From assembly GCF_051304405.1 (NCBI RefSeq), contig NZ_JBPPGG010000003.1, positions 310,001 through 374,000 on the forward strand: DNA of 64,000 bases. Reading direction: 5' to 3'. Below the pieces are notes generated by a model. That model searched no databases, was not told where the DNA came from, and saw only the letters and a program-made list of their open reading frames with translations. Every line of letters begins with the position of its first letter. Position 1 is the stretch's first letter. The DNA comes from Pedomonas sp051304405. Its GTDB lineage: Bacteria > Pseudomonadota > Alphaproteobacteria > Sphingomonadales > Sphingomonadaceae. The position numbers and the translations under genes are program-made. This document shows positions 53,352 to 62,116 of this stretch, piece after piece.

Positions 53352-54917
53352 TTATGGGCTCGCTGTCTGCCGTGACCAGACGCTGTCACGCGGACCATGC
53401 TTGCTACGCCGCGCGGCAGGCACAAGCGACACCATCAACGCGGCTGCCAACGTGATGGCAACGGCATCGACAATCGGCAGAACCGGTGGGTGAGAGTTCA
53501 TGGTCAGCAGGGTGGCAGCGGGAATGCACAGCATGGCGACAATGCAGCCAACCGTCAGTTCAAGGCTTGCGCGCGGCGCGCCGCGCAGCAAAGCCCAGCC
53601 GACAAAGACGAGAAAGACCGCGTAATAAATGGCGCTGTGCATCCCCTCGGTAGCGCCAAGGCCCAGCGGCTTTGCGGCGGCAACCGTCACCGAAATGCCG
53701 GCCATGCAGCCCAGCGGCACGCCGATGGTCAGAGCCGCGAGCATCCGGGTGGATCTGGTTTGCTCCGGCAAGCCATCCTTGCGCTCACGCTTGCGGCGCG
53801 ATTCCACCCACAGCAGATTGCCGGTGTAGAACAGGAAAGCCCCGGCCAGCCCCATGAGGAAATAGGACCAGCGGATCGGCGTGCCGCCATAGCTGCCGAA
53901 ATGCAGGGCGAAGAAGCTGGCGATCGTTGCGCCCCAGCCATCCTGATGGCCCGGCATATAATCCGTTGACGTGAACGCGCCGCTTGCCGGGTCCAGCTCC
54001 ACCAGGCCGAAGGTCGGCCCGCGCAGGCCATAACGCGGATCGCGGCCCGTAACGCGCAGCGACGGCTGCTCGGCACGATCCACGCCATAGGAAATCTGCT
54101 GCACTGTGAAGCCCGGCGCCTGCTCCGCAACCCGGCGCAGCACCTCCGTTGGCGCCAGCGTCTGGCCTCCGGCTTCAGGCGGCGCGACACTGACCGGCGG
54201 GCGGCGATCTTTCCCGCCGAACAGCGCGCCTTGTGCATCATAAAATTGGTCATGGAAGGCAAAGACGATGGCCGTCAGTGCCATGATGAGATGGAACGGC
54301 AGGCTGAACAACCCGAGCACGTTATGAACATCCAGCCACATGCGCTTGACGTTCTTGCCGATGCGCAGCGCGAACAGATCGCTCACAAGGCTCGGCAGCA
54401 GCACGATCAGGCCGGACACAATCGCAATGGTATAGAGCAGCGCGATCGCGCCCATGATCGGCATGGAAATCTCATGCTCGAACGGCAAGCCCACCTGTTG
54501 ATGCAGCACATCCACGAACTGCGCGACCGGTGACGGGCCTTCGCGCTCCACCTGCAAGCCGCCGTCCGGCGCGAGCGAGGCATAAAATGTCTCGCGCGGT
54601 GCATGGCCATCGCCGCCCGGGGTTCTGACTTCCCACGACATGCGAGCTGGTCGATCGGGACCGGTTTCGACGTGGATATCATAGTCCGTCGCGGCTTCAG
54701 GGTGGGCGGCAATGACCTTGGCGACCAGTTCGTCCGTGCGGTCCAGCGGCGGCGGTGGAGCCAGCCGCGTCGGGGCCGAGGCCCAGCGCTGAAGCGGCTC
54801 CTCGAACATGGTGATCGCCCCGGCATAGAAGGCGATGAACAGGGCAAGACCGGAGATGATGCCGACCCAGCCGTGAATTTCCTTGTACATCTTGACGATG
54901 TCGGTGCGGATTTTCAT
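53352..54917 (-). CDS. PepSY-associated transmembrane protein (iron-uptake reductase-like)
   Basis: The product is 521 residues from ATG 54917. It has the PepSY-TM start KMYKEIHGWVGIISGLALFI, a second span (SMPIMGAIALLYTIAIVSGL), the His-containing WLDVHNVLGLFSLPFHLIMA, a large periplasmic region, and C-terminal spans including RWSYFLMGLAGAFLFYTGNL. Such PiuB/FoxB-type proteins are placed in the inner membrane and thought to reduce or strip iron from siderophores. It is the last gene of the iron operon; its start overlaps the preceding stop by 4 bases (ATGA). Confidence 0.88.
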   Translation of the reverse strand: MKIRTDIVKMYKEIHGWVGIISGLALFIAFYAGAITMFEEPLQRWASAPTRLAPPPPLDRTDELVAKVIAAHPEAATDYDIHVETGPDRPARMSWEVRTPGGDGHAPRETFYASLAPDGGLQVEREGPSPVAQFVDVLHQQVGLPFEHEISMPIMGAIALLYTIAIVSGLIVLLPSLVSDLFALRIGKNVKRMWLDVHNVLGLFSLPFHLIMALTAIVFAFHDQFYDAQGALFGGKDRRPPVSVAPPEAGGQTLAPTEVLRRVAEQAPGFTVQQISYGVDRAEQPSLRVTGRDPRYGLRGPTFGLVELDPASGAFTSTDYMPGHQDGWGATIASFFALHFGSYGGTPIRWSYFLMGLAGAFLFYTGNLLWVESRRKRERKDGLPEQTRSTRMLAALTIGVPLGCMAGISVTVAAAKPLGLGATEGMHSAIYYAVFLVFVGWALLRGAPRASLELTVGCIVAMLCIPAATLLTMNSHPPVLPIVDAVAITLAAALMVSLVPAARRSKHGPRDSVWSRQTASP

Positions 54918-55204
54918 AGCGCGATTCCCCCCAGCGCCCACAAGGCTCCCCACAGCAGAAGGTTGGCGAGCCCAAGCCAGCCCCAAGCACGCGCGGGCGA
55001 CCCGAACAGGAAACAGAAGCTCAGGATGAGGCCCCAGATCGGCGAGATCATCCACATGGAGAACTGACCCTTGAGGGAGAAGAATGCTTCCTCCACGCCA
55101 TTGGCCAGCTTGAACAGGCCAGACAGCCCGAGGGCAAGGAGAAACCCGAGGATCAGTCCCGCGCTCGACTTCCCCAACCAGTCCTGGCTCGACAGCGGTT
55201 TCAT
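54914..55204 (-). CDS. Small membrane protein of the iron-uptake operon
   Basis: The product is 96 residues, starting MKPLSSQDWLGKSSAGLILG. Three hydrophobic segments are visible (LILGFLLALGLSGLFKLA, WMISPIWGLILSFCFLFGS, WGWLGLANLLLWGALWAL). Small proteins beginning WLGKS...G recur beside PepSY and DUF3325 genes in siderophore loci; I cannot give a family number with certainty. Overlaps of 4 bases on both sides (ATGA) indicate coupled translation. Confidence 0.75.
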   Translation of the reverse strand: MKPLSSQDWLGKSSAGLILGFLLALGLSGLFKLANGVEEAFFSLKGQFSMWMISPIWGLILSFCFLFGSPARAWGWLGLANLLLWGALWALGGIAL

Positions 55205-55473
55205 TCGCCAGCCTCCGTTGACGAACGCAGCCAGGCAATGCCTAGCGGCACCACCGTCCACACCAGCATGGCCAGCGTTAATGCAATAAAAACCGCCGTG
55301 GCCGGACCTGCCCATTGCAGCAGCAGGACGAGCCCTTGCGCAAAGGCGGCAACGCCGAGATACGCAAGCCCCGAGACCCACCGTCTGACGCGGGTCAACT
55401 TCTGGTTTGGCGAGGCTGCATAAAGCAGCAACGCCGCGACGCAGACAAACAGCCCTCCCATCCAGGCGATCAT
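55201..55473 (-). CDS. DUF3325-like small membrane protein of the iron-uptake operon
   Basis: The product is 90 residues: MIAWMGGLFVCVAALLLYAA then SPNQKLTRVRRWVSG, a second span YLGVAAFAQGLVLLLQWA and a third AVFIALTLAMLVWTVVPL. The SPNQ..L motif after the first span fits DUF3325 proteins found with siderophore receptors. Its function is unknown. It overlaps the esterase stop and the next start by 4 bases each. Confidence 0.75.
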   Translation of the reverse strand: MIAWMGGLFVCVAALLLYAASPNQKLTRVRRWVSGLAYLGVAAFAQGLVLLLQWAGPATAVFIALTLAMLVWTVVPLGIAWLRSSTEAGE

Positions 55474-56291
55474 TCGGACCTCTCCCCTCCAAAGGCCAGG
55501 CGCACGATATCCATCATCGCGGCCAGCATGGTGGTTCCATGCGTGTGCCCCTCAAGCAGACCGAACCGCGCGTCAGCACCGCCTTCCCGCAGTTCAGCCG
55601 CCAAATGCTCCCCGTGCTCAAGAACCCCGTTGGCCGGGCCCCCTTCGCGCGAACCGGCAAGGATTACGGTCCTGGCCGTCGCCGGCCGCTCGCGCGGCAG
55701 CGCCTTGCCATCTGCAAACCACAGCGACGGGCTGATCGCCGCATAGGCATCGAAGTTCCCGTGACGGCGCAGGTCATACAGTGCGAGAATACCGCCAAAG
55801 CTGTGCCCCGCCAGCGTCTCGCGTGCCGTGTTGATCGGCCAGCGTGCGGCAATGTGCGGGCGCACCTTTGTCTCGATGAAAGACAGGAAGGCTTCGGCTC
55901 CGCCGGTTTTCTGGCCATGCGCTGGCCGTCCTTCCGGAATGGCATAGCCCGGCACGGCAGGCGTATAGTCCAGAATGCGCCGCGCAATCGGCCCGGAATC
56001 GATGGCCACGATCAGCCCATGCTTCAGCGCTTCCCTCGGGTGCCCACGGGTGAGACGCCGCGCAGTCTGCACAGCGAGGGCGAAGTTGTCCTCGCCATCC
56101 AGCATCCACAGCACCGGCCAGCCCGCGGCGGGTGGCTCGCCCTCCGGCCAGGCCACCAGCACGCGGTAAACGTGTCCATCCCCTGCCGCCATCTCGATGA
56201 CGTCGGATCGCGGCAACTCCCATGGCGCAGCCCAGGCAGGCTGCGCCATCAGCAGCAGGACTGAGAGAAAAAGGCCCGCCAGCCTTACCAC
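55470..56291 (-). CDS. Periplasmic alpha/beta-hydrolase, probable siderophore esterase (IroE/Fes-like)
   Basis: The product is 273 residues. The signal peptide is LAGLFLSVLLLMAQPAWA. It has VLWMLDGEDNFALAVQTARR, the nucleophile elbow LAGHSFGGILALYDL, SPSLWFADGKALP, and a C-terminal His in LLEGHTHGTTM, the layout of the putative-esterase family containing IroE and enterochelin esterase. Placed directly after the TonB receptor gene (7-base overlap), it probably hydrolyses an imported or exported siderophore ester. The substrate is not predictable. Confidence 0.85.
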   Translation of the reverse strand: MVRLAGLFLSVLLLMAQPAWAAPWELPRSDVIEMAAGDGHVYRVLVAWPEGEPPAAGWPVLWMLDGEDNFALAVQTARRLTRGHPREALKHGLIVAIDSGPIARRILDYTPAVPGYAIPEGRPAHGQKTGGAEAFLSFIETKVRPHIAARWPINTARETLAGHSFGGILALYDLRRHGNFDAYAAISPSLWFADGKALPRERPATARTVILAGSREGGPANGVLEHGEHLAAELREGGADARFGLLEGHTHGTTMLAAMMDIVRLAFGGERSE

Positions 56292-58492
56292 TTGTATTGC
56301 ACCCGCGCCGTCACGCTGCGGCCCTGACCGTAGTAGCAGGCCGCAACCCCCGTGCAGGTCGCCACATAGCGCTTGTCGGCAATGTTGCGCCCGTTGATCG
56401 AAACGGACATACCCGAAAGCGACGGGTTCAGAGCGCCAAGGTCATACCGCACGAACAGATCGAACAGCGTGTAGTCGGGGATCTTCAGCGTATTGTTGCT
56501 GTCGCCGTAGCTCTTGCCGGTGTAGCGGATGCCGCCGCCGAACCCGAGTCCGGTCAGCGGCCCGGAGGTCAGGCTCTGGTTAAGGAACAGCGAGGCCATC
56601 CAGTCCGGCACCTGCGGCAGTTCCTTGCCCTGCTGCTCGGGCGTGGTGGTCTTGGTCACCTTGCTGTCGCTGTGGGTCAGCGTTGCAATGACAGCCATGC
56701 CCCACGGCAGGCTGGCCTTGCCTTCCAGTTCGATGCCGCGAATACGTCCCTCGCCGGTCTGCACGAGGCAGGTCGAAGTGCCGCACAGCGTCCCGTTGGG
56801 ATCGGGCGTCGTCATGTTCTGCTGGGTGATCTGGTAGCCGCCCAGCGTCACGTAAATGTTGTTGCCCCGCTGGAATCGGATACCCGCTTCGTACTGCTGG
56901 CCCGTTGTCGGATCAAACGGCTCGCCGTTGAGGCTGGACGACAGATCGGTCACCTGCGGCTGGAAGCTCTCGGCATAGCTGAAATACGGGGCAAGGCCAT
57001 TGTCGAACAGGTAAACCGCGCCTGCGCGCCACGTAAAGGCATCGCTCTTGGTGATGAAGCGCTCACCAGTAACCGGATTATAGGTATTGTCCTTCGCCCA
57101 GTCCTGACGGCCGCCGATGGTCATGCGCAGATTTCCAACCTCGATCTGGTCCTGCACATAGACGCCGGACTGGCGGCTGACCGTTTCCTTATAGATCTGC
57201 GGGCTCAGGTTGTCCTTATAGGTGGCAGAGCCCCGCGGCACCGGGTTGAAGAAGTCGAGCAACGGCAGCACCTGCGAACCTGCCACCAGATCCCGATAAT
57301 GCTCCCAATCCGTGTGGAAATAGTCGAAGCCGCCCAGCAGCGTGTGCTGTACCGCACCGGTCGAGAATTTCGCCTCCAGCTGGGTGTCGGTTGCAAAGCC
57401 GTCGCTTTCGCCCACGCCCTGCACTGCGCGCCGGCCGATCGTCTGCCCCGGAATGCAGCCGACAATGTTGGCCGGGCACGTGGTCAGCGTATTTCCTGAC
57501 AGCACCACGACGCGATACAGCGTCTCCAGATGCGTGTAGCGCGTGTTGTTGCGAAGCGTGATGTTCTCGCCAAACCGGTGGGACAGGAACGAGCCGATCA
57601 GGAACTGATCCCGGTCGAAGTCATTCCAGTCGGGCTCGCCAAGGTTGTCATCGTTGGCGATATAGCGGCCGTTGGTCGGTCTCAGCGTGCCGAGTTCCGG
57701 CATGAACTGGAATGTCGAGCCGCCTTCATCGCGCTGATACTGGGCCAGCATGGTCCAGGTTGTGTTGTCGCCTGGCGTCCATGTGACAGATGGCGAGACA
57801 TAATAACGGCCGATCTTCACATCCTTGACCTGCGTATTGCCGTCACGGGCGAGCGCCACCAGCCGGACGGAGAGCGTATCGGAGACCGGGCCGCCCACAT
57901 CCGCTGCCGCCTGATAATTCCACCGGCCAAGCGAGGTGGTGCCAATGCCCTGAAGCAGCACCTCCCCATGGAAGCGGTCCGTTGCCCGCTTCGTCACGAT
58001 GTTGACGACGCCGCCCGGAGCCGTCTGACCATAGAGTGCACCAGAGGGGCCCTTCAGCACTTCGATCTGCTCAACCGCAAACGTATCGAAACCGGGCCGT
58101 GTCCACTGCCCGCCGGAGGGAAGGCGCAGGCCATCCACAAAGTTGTTGTTCGAGGAGAAACCGCCCGCGCCGAAGCCACGCACCGACACCTCATCGACAC
58201 GGCTGTCGATGCCAAAGGCCTCAGCCTGAACGCCCGACGTGTAGCTGAGAGCGTCGGCGATTGTGGGCGAGGCCCGCAGATCGATCTCATCCCGGTTGAT
58301 GACGGCGATCGACTGCGGCGATTCAATAATCGGCGTGTCGGTCTTGGTGGTGCTGGTGGCCGAGGAACGACCCGTCGCCGTGACGATGATCTCGCGGCTG
58401 CCTTGAGCCGCATCGTTATCTGCAACGTCGTTTGCAAGAGCCGGCCAGGCGACTGCCGTCATAAGGTAGAGGCTGATGGTGCGCTTGATCAT
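56285..58492 (-). CDS. TonB-dependent siderophore receptor
   Basis: The product is 735 residues from ATG 58492, where the signal peptide begins (MIKRTISLYLMTAVAWPALA). The plug has ETIVVTATGRSS-like IIVTATGRSS, PQSIAVINRDEIDLRAS, VRGFGAGGFSSNNNFVDGLR and LKGPSGALYGQTAPGGVVNI. The barrel ends GRSVTARVQYKW with a terminal aromatic. The PQSIAVI motif and length fit ferric-siderophore (FhuA/FoxA-like) receptors. A Fur-box-like site lies 37 bases upstream. It is the first gene of a five-gene operon. Confidence 0.92.
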   Translation of the reverse strand: MIKRTISLYLMTAVAWPALANDVADNDAAQGSREIIVTATGRSSATSTTKTDTPIIESPQSIAVINRDEIDLRASPTIADALSYTSGVQAEAFGIDSRVDEVSVRGFGAGGFSSNNNFVDGLRLPSGGQWTRPGFDTFAVEQIEVLKGPSGALYGQTAPGGVVNIVTKRATDRFHGEVLLQGIGTTSLGRWNYQAAADVGGPVSDTLSVRLVALARDGNTQVKDVKIGRYYVSPSVTWTPGDNTTWTMLAQYQRDEGGSTFQFMPELGTLRPTNGRYIANDDNLGEPDWNDFDRDQFLIGSFLSHRFGENITLRNNTRYTHLETLYRVVVLSGNTLTTCPANIVGCIPGQTIGRRAVQGVGESDGFATDTQLEAKFSTGAVQHTLLGGFDYFHTDWEHYRDLVAGSQVLPLLDFFNPVPRGSATYKDNLSPQIYKETVSRQSGVYVQDQIEVGNLRMTIGGRQDWAKDNTYNPVTGERFITKSDAFTWRAGAVYLFDNGLAPYFSYAESFQPQVTDLSSSLNGEPFDPTTGQQYEAGIRFQRGNNIYVTLGGYQITQQNMTTPDPNGTLCGTSTCLVQTGEGRIRGIELEGKASLPWGMAVIATLTHSDSKVTKTTTPEQQGKELPQVPDWMASLFLNQSLTSGPLTGLGFGGGIRYTGKSYGDSNNTLKIPDYTLFDLFVRYDLGALNPSLSGMSVSINGRNIADKRYVATCTGVAACYYGQGRSVTARVQYKW

Positions 58493-58528
58493 GGGAACCC
58501 CCAAACATGTGTTGGAGGCAGTGCTAGT

Positions 58529-58548
58529 GCGAGTCGTTATCATTTGCA
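58529..58548 (-). promoter_or_regulatory. Fur-box-like operator of the siderophore operon
   Basis: On the minus strand TGCAAATGATAACGACTCGC resembles the alphaproteobacterial Fur/iron box form TGCAAATGATAATCATTCGC. It lies 37 bases before the receptor start. Confidence 0.7.
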
Positions 58549-58717
58549 ATACGAAAGTATCGGATCCTCTCTCCGCTTGTTTGCGGAAGGTCTGACGCCC
58601 AAACGGCTGGAAAAACAGAGAGGAAGAGTTGACCGGCCAGTTCCGGGCCGTACAGACCGCGCTCGCCGGACCCGGAGGATACGGGCATCTCCGAAGCATT
58701 TTTTACAGGAGTTGCTA

Positions 58718-58811
58718 GGCCGGATTTACCGACACGGCGCTGTCGCGCCTTCACATTGCGTTCGGTCGGACCTTGCCCTCCCTTCGGCTGAACCGGTCGG
58801 CTCATTTACCG
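58718..58811. repeat. Extragenic repeat element, copy 2
   Basis: The element starts GGCCGGATTTACCG and ends GAACCGGTCGGCTCATTTACCG, 94 bp, matching the ends of the copy at 52717-52797 in the same orientation. Confidence 0.65.
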
Positions 58812-59045
58812 TGGCCAGAACCTGGCCTGACAGCAGCTTGCTTCCGGCTATACCATCGGCAACAGAACCTCAAGCCGTTGATTATAAGACTTTTGGAGAC
58901 CGCGGCGATCAACGAGATCAGTCCAATGCGGGTCCGGTTTGGCCAGAATTTGCCTTTCAAAAAAACTTGACGGGCACACACCAATCCGTCATCCCGCCTC
59001 GCTCCGCTTACCGAGGGCGGTAGACCCCAGCCCGGCCAGACGAAC

Positions 59046-59564
59046 ATGTTCAGTCAAACGACAGGACCGAACAACGAACCGGATCACGTGCGCATTCGCA
59101 GCATTGTAAGCCAAGTCCGCACGGAAACCGCTGCTGAGATATGCGTAAGCGTAGCAGGAGACCTTCCCCTCGGACTGAAGGTTCATGCCGGCGATCGCGA
59201 TGCCACGCTCAAGCGACTGATGAAGCAATCCGGCGCCGTCATCGTGCGGACTGCGCGAGAGTGCGCGTTTCCCCTGGCTATGGCGAACCATGCAGAGAAA
59301 CTGCGTGATGCCATCGTGCAAAAGCTTTCCGCCATCGCGCAGAAACCCTTAAGCCCGCGGCAAGTTAAAAAAATCCTGTCAATCAGCCCGGCCGAGCGGC
59401 TGCGCTGGAGCAAGGATGGCCGACTGCGCCAGTCGGGAACCGCCCAGATCCTGCGGGGCTCCACGATCCGGCTCTCCACCTATCCGCCCCAGGAAATAGA
59501 GCGGCTCCTTTCAAAACCAGAGATCATCACTGCCTGGCGACAGGTCGATTGCGAGCAACCCTGA
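59046..59564 (+). CDS. Hypothetical protein, 172 residues
   Basis: I do not recognise the family. The N-terminal half (VRIRSIVSQVRTETAAEICV, GLKVHAGDRDATLKRLMKQS) and a basic C-terminal half (PLSPRQVKKILSISPAERLR, WSKDGRLRQSG, YPPQEIERLLSKPEIITAWR) suggest a soluble, possibly nucleic-acid-binding protein; the second half has a winged or MerR-like feel but this is weak. No ribosome site is obvious before the ATG, so a later start is possible. It stands alone between the siderophore operon and the cobalamin riboswitch. Confidence 0.6.
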   Translation: MFSQTTGPNNEPDHVRIRSIVSQVRTETAAEICVSVAGDLPLGLKVHAGDRDATLKRLMKQSGAVIVRTARECAFPLAMANHAEKLRDAIVQKLSAIAQKPLSPRQVKKILSISPAERLRWSKDGRLRQSGTAQILRGSTIRLSTYPPQEIERLLSKPEIITAWRQVDCEQP

Positions 59565-60158
59565 CGTGGTCTTGACTTGCCTCTCCGCCCAGCGTTCGAG
59601 CGATTTTATCGACTGTCGGGTGTTCCTCAGGCGCGCAAAACGCTGTATTGAAATTATCAAACAAGCCGCTATGAACTGAGCCTGGTTGATTCGCTTGCCG
59701 GATCAACCGCTGATCGCGCCGGTGCCCTTTGGGCATAATATGGGAATGTGGTGCGAACATACGCCGGGCAACCGACGCCTGTTCAATTCCACAGCTGTCC
59801 CTGCAACTGTAAGCGGTGAGCGAGATGGACACGCCTCTCCCGTCCAAAGGAGGGGCAGCCACTGGGCGGTGCCAAGCACCACAAGCCTGGGAAGGCCGAC
59901 CATCAAGCGATGACCCGCGAGCCAGGAGACCTGCCGGCGTTAGGTCGCTCTTGCTTTGATCCAGGGGATGGTCGAGGCACGGTATTTCTCCGTCTGAGCG
60001 ACGAACAAAGTGGCGGGAGCCACTGTGCGCGCGGCAGAGGGAGACAGGCGTCCTCCATTTTTCGCGTGCAATGCCGTTCGTCTATCCGCTGCTAATGGCG
60101 GAGGCTCGCGCATGTTCCCGCCGTCCCGAATCTGCTCGGACGCCGGAAGACCAGACGT
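59565..60158. other. Leader region of the btuB operon
   Basis: 594 bases, mainly the cobalamin riboswitch (listed separately) and a ~215-base stretch between it and btuB. The latter probably contains the expression platform; no other gene is supported. Confidence 0.6.
59737..59945 (+). ncRNA. Cobalamin (AdoCbl) riboswitch
   Basis: The aptamer shows GGGAATGTGGTGCGAA near the 5' end, CCACAGCTGTCCCTGCAACT and GTAAGCGG in the core, TGGGAAGGC, and the conserved B12 box GCCAGGAGACCTGCC at 59921-59935. The order and spacing match the Rfam-type cobalamin riboswitch. The next gene is btuB, so cobalamin should repress the uptake operon. Confidence 0.93.
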
Positions 60159-62036
60159 ATGAAATTCGTTTTCTCAACCCTGATGGCAACGACAGCCCTC
60201 AGCCTGCTTCCAACCCTTGCGCACGCGGACAGCGCGGCCGATGATGCTGGCACGATCGTGGTTTCTGCCAGCCGCCTGCCGCTTGAAGCGCGTGAGATCG
60301 GCAGCGCCTACACCGTTGTCAGCCGCGAAGACCTCAACCTTGGCCAGATCACCTTTGCCAAGGAGGTCTTTCAGGATCTGGCGGGCGTTCAGGTCACCAC
60401 CGACCGCCCCGGCGATAACGTCAACATCAGCGTGCGCGGCTCGGATAACGACCAGGTTCTGTTCCTGATCGACGGCATTGAGCTTGGGGATCCCAGTTCC
60501 ACCAGCACCCAGTATCAGGCCGACCACCTCATCACGGCCGACATCGAGCGTATCGAACTGCTGCGCGGCAATCAAAGCTCCCTTTATGGTTCGGACGCCA
60601 TCGGCGGCGTTGTGAACATCATCACCCGCCGTGCAACGGAAGACGGCGTGCGTCTCAGCGCCCAGGGCGAATATGGCGCGCACAACACCTGGAACGGCGG
60701 CGCGTCGTTGCTCGGCAAGCACGGCAAGCTGGATTATCGCATCACCGCCACCGGCTATAGCCACGATGGCCCCTCGCTGGCCGACCCGCGAACCGGACCG
60801 GCAACGGAAAGGGATTCCTACTGGCGCTATGGCATTTCCGGCCGTACCGGCTACCAGCTCTCCGATACGGTTGAGTTGCAGGCCATCGGCTTCTGGCAGA
60901 AGGCCGATTCCGACCTCGACAACACGGGGTCTGACAACAGCAACACCGTCACCAAGACGGAGTACGCCTTTGCTGGTCAGGCGCGCTATAAAAGCCGGGA
61001 TGGTCGCCTGAATGCGGATGCAACCGCAAGCCGCTATGTCGCCGAGCGCCTGTATTATGGCCCCTCCTATTCTGATGATGGCGACCTTTACCGCGGCACC
61101 AAAGACAGCGCCTCGGCCAATGTTAACTACAAGCTGAACGACGTGATCAGCCTGGCTGTCGGCGGCAATATCGAGCGTGAAAAAACCAAGCAGGTGACGC
61201 TCTACAGCGGTGACTTCTATGCTCACGTCACCACCAAATCGATCTATGGCGAGTTGGCCGTACGCCCGCTGGAAAACCTCACCTTCACGGGCGCAGCGCG
61301 CATTGATGACAATAGCCGCTTCGGCACGTTTGACACCTATCGCGTCACCGGCGCCTATGTGATCGAAGACGCGGTCGGCGGCAGCCAGATCAAGCTGCGG
61401 GCCAGCTATGGCACGGGTGCCAAAGCGCCGGGCCTCTATCAGCTGTTTGACCCGACCTATGGCAATCCGGATCTGGATGTCGAAACCAGCAAGGGCGGCG
61501 ATGTCGGCATCGACTGGTCGTTCGGCGACACGGTCACGGCGCAGGTCAGCTATTTCTTCAGCCATACCCGCAATGAAATCGTCTGGGATTCCGGCGTCGG
61601 CCAGTGGGGCGGCTACACCCAGTATGGCCGCACCCGCAAGTCTGGCGTAGAGCTTGCTCTCCAACTCCGCCCGACCGACTGGCTGAGCGTTCAGCAAACA
61701 TACACTTACCTGACCGCAGAAGAAGACAGCGACGAAAACGGCAGCTACTTCGACATGGGCCGCCCGAAGAACAGCGGCAGCACCATGGTCACGCTGACGC
61801 CGATCGAGGATGTGAGCGTCAGCGTGCGCGCCCGCTACCGCAGCCGCAATGCCTCCAGCTATGGCGGTGCGACCGACGGTTACACCGTGTTTGACCTGAT
61901 GTCGTCCTGGCAACTGAACGACCGGCTGGAGGTCTATGGCCGCGTCGTGAACGTCTTCGACAAGCACTATCAGGTCAGCTGGGGCAAGAACACGCTCGGG
62001 GCGAGCGTTTATGGCGGTCTCCGGGTCAACTTCTGA
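60159..62036 (+). CDS. btuB: TonB-dependent vitamin B12 receptor
   Basis: The product is 625 residues. The signal peptide is STLMATTALSLLPTLAHADS, then the TonB box/plug: TIVVSASRLPLEAREIGSAY, VSVRGSD-like ISVRGSDNDQVLFLIDGIEL, and IELLRGNQSSLYGSDAIGGV. The barrel ends TLGASVYGGLRVNF. Length and plug match BtuB. It imports cobalamin across the outer membrane; the riboswitch upstream and btuF/btuC downstream confirm the assignment. Confidence 0.93.
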   Translation: MKFVFSTLMATTALSLLPTLAHADSAADDAGTIVVSASRLPLEAREIGSAYTVVSREDLNLGQITFAKEVFQDLAGVQVTTDRPGDNVNISVRGSDNDQVLFLIDGIELGDPSSTSTQYQADHLITADIERIELLRGNQSSLYGSDAIGGVVNIITRRATEDGVRLSAQGEYGAHNTWNGGASLLGKHGKLDYRITATGYSHDGPSLADPRTGPATERDSYWRYGISGRTGYQLSDTVELQAIGFWQKADSDLDNTGSDNSNTVTKTEYAFAGQARYKSRDGRLNADATASRYVAERLYYGPSYSDDGDLYRGTKDSASANVNYKLNDVISLAVGGNIEREKTKQVTLYSGDFYAHVTTKSIYGELAVRPLENLTFTGAARIDDNSRFGTFDTYRVTGAYVIEDAVGGSQIKLRASYGTGAKAPGLYQLFDPTYGNPDLDVETSKGGDVGIDWSFGDTVTAQVSYFFSHTRNEIVWDSGVGQWGGYTQYGRTRKSGVELALQLRPTDWLSVQQTYTYLTAEEDSDENGSYFDMGRPKNSGSTMVTLTPIEDVSVSVRARYRSRNASSYGGATDGYTVFDLMSSWQLNDRLEVYGRVVNVFDKHYQVSWGKNTLGASVYGGLRVNF

Positions 62037-62116
62037 TCCGGGCATTTGAGAAGCGGGGGGGTGCCAATGCACTGCCCCGCATCCCCCTCCCTTTCTGAAT
62101 CTTGGAGATGCCCGCC

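Larger units (their letters stand above)
58493..59045. other. Intergenic region upstream of the siderophore operon
   Basis: 553 bases. The left end is the operon promoter with the Fur-like box. The extragenic repeat copy 2 occupies 58718-58811. The remaining ~230 bases show no gene or RNA that I recognise. Confidence 0.5.
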
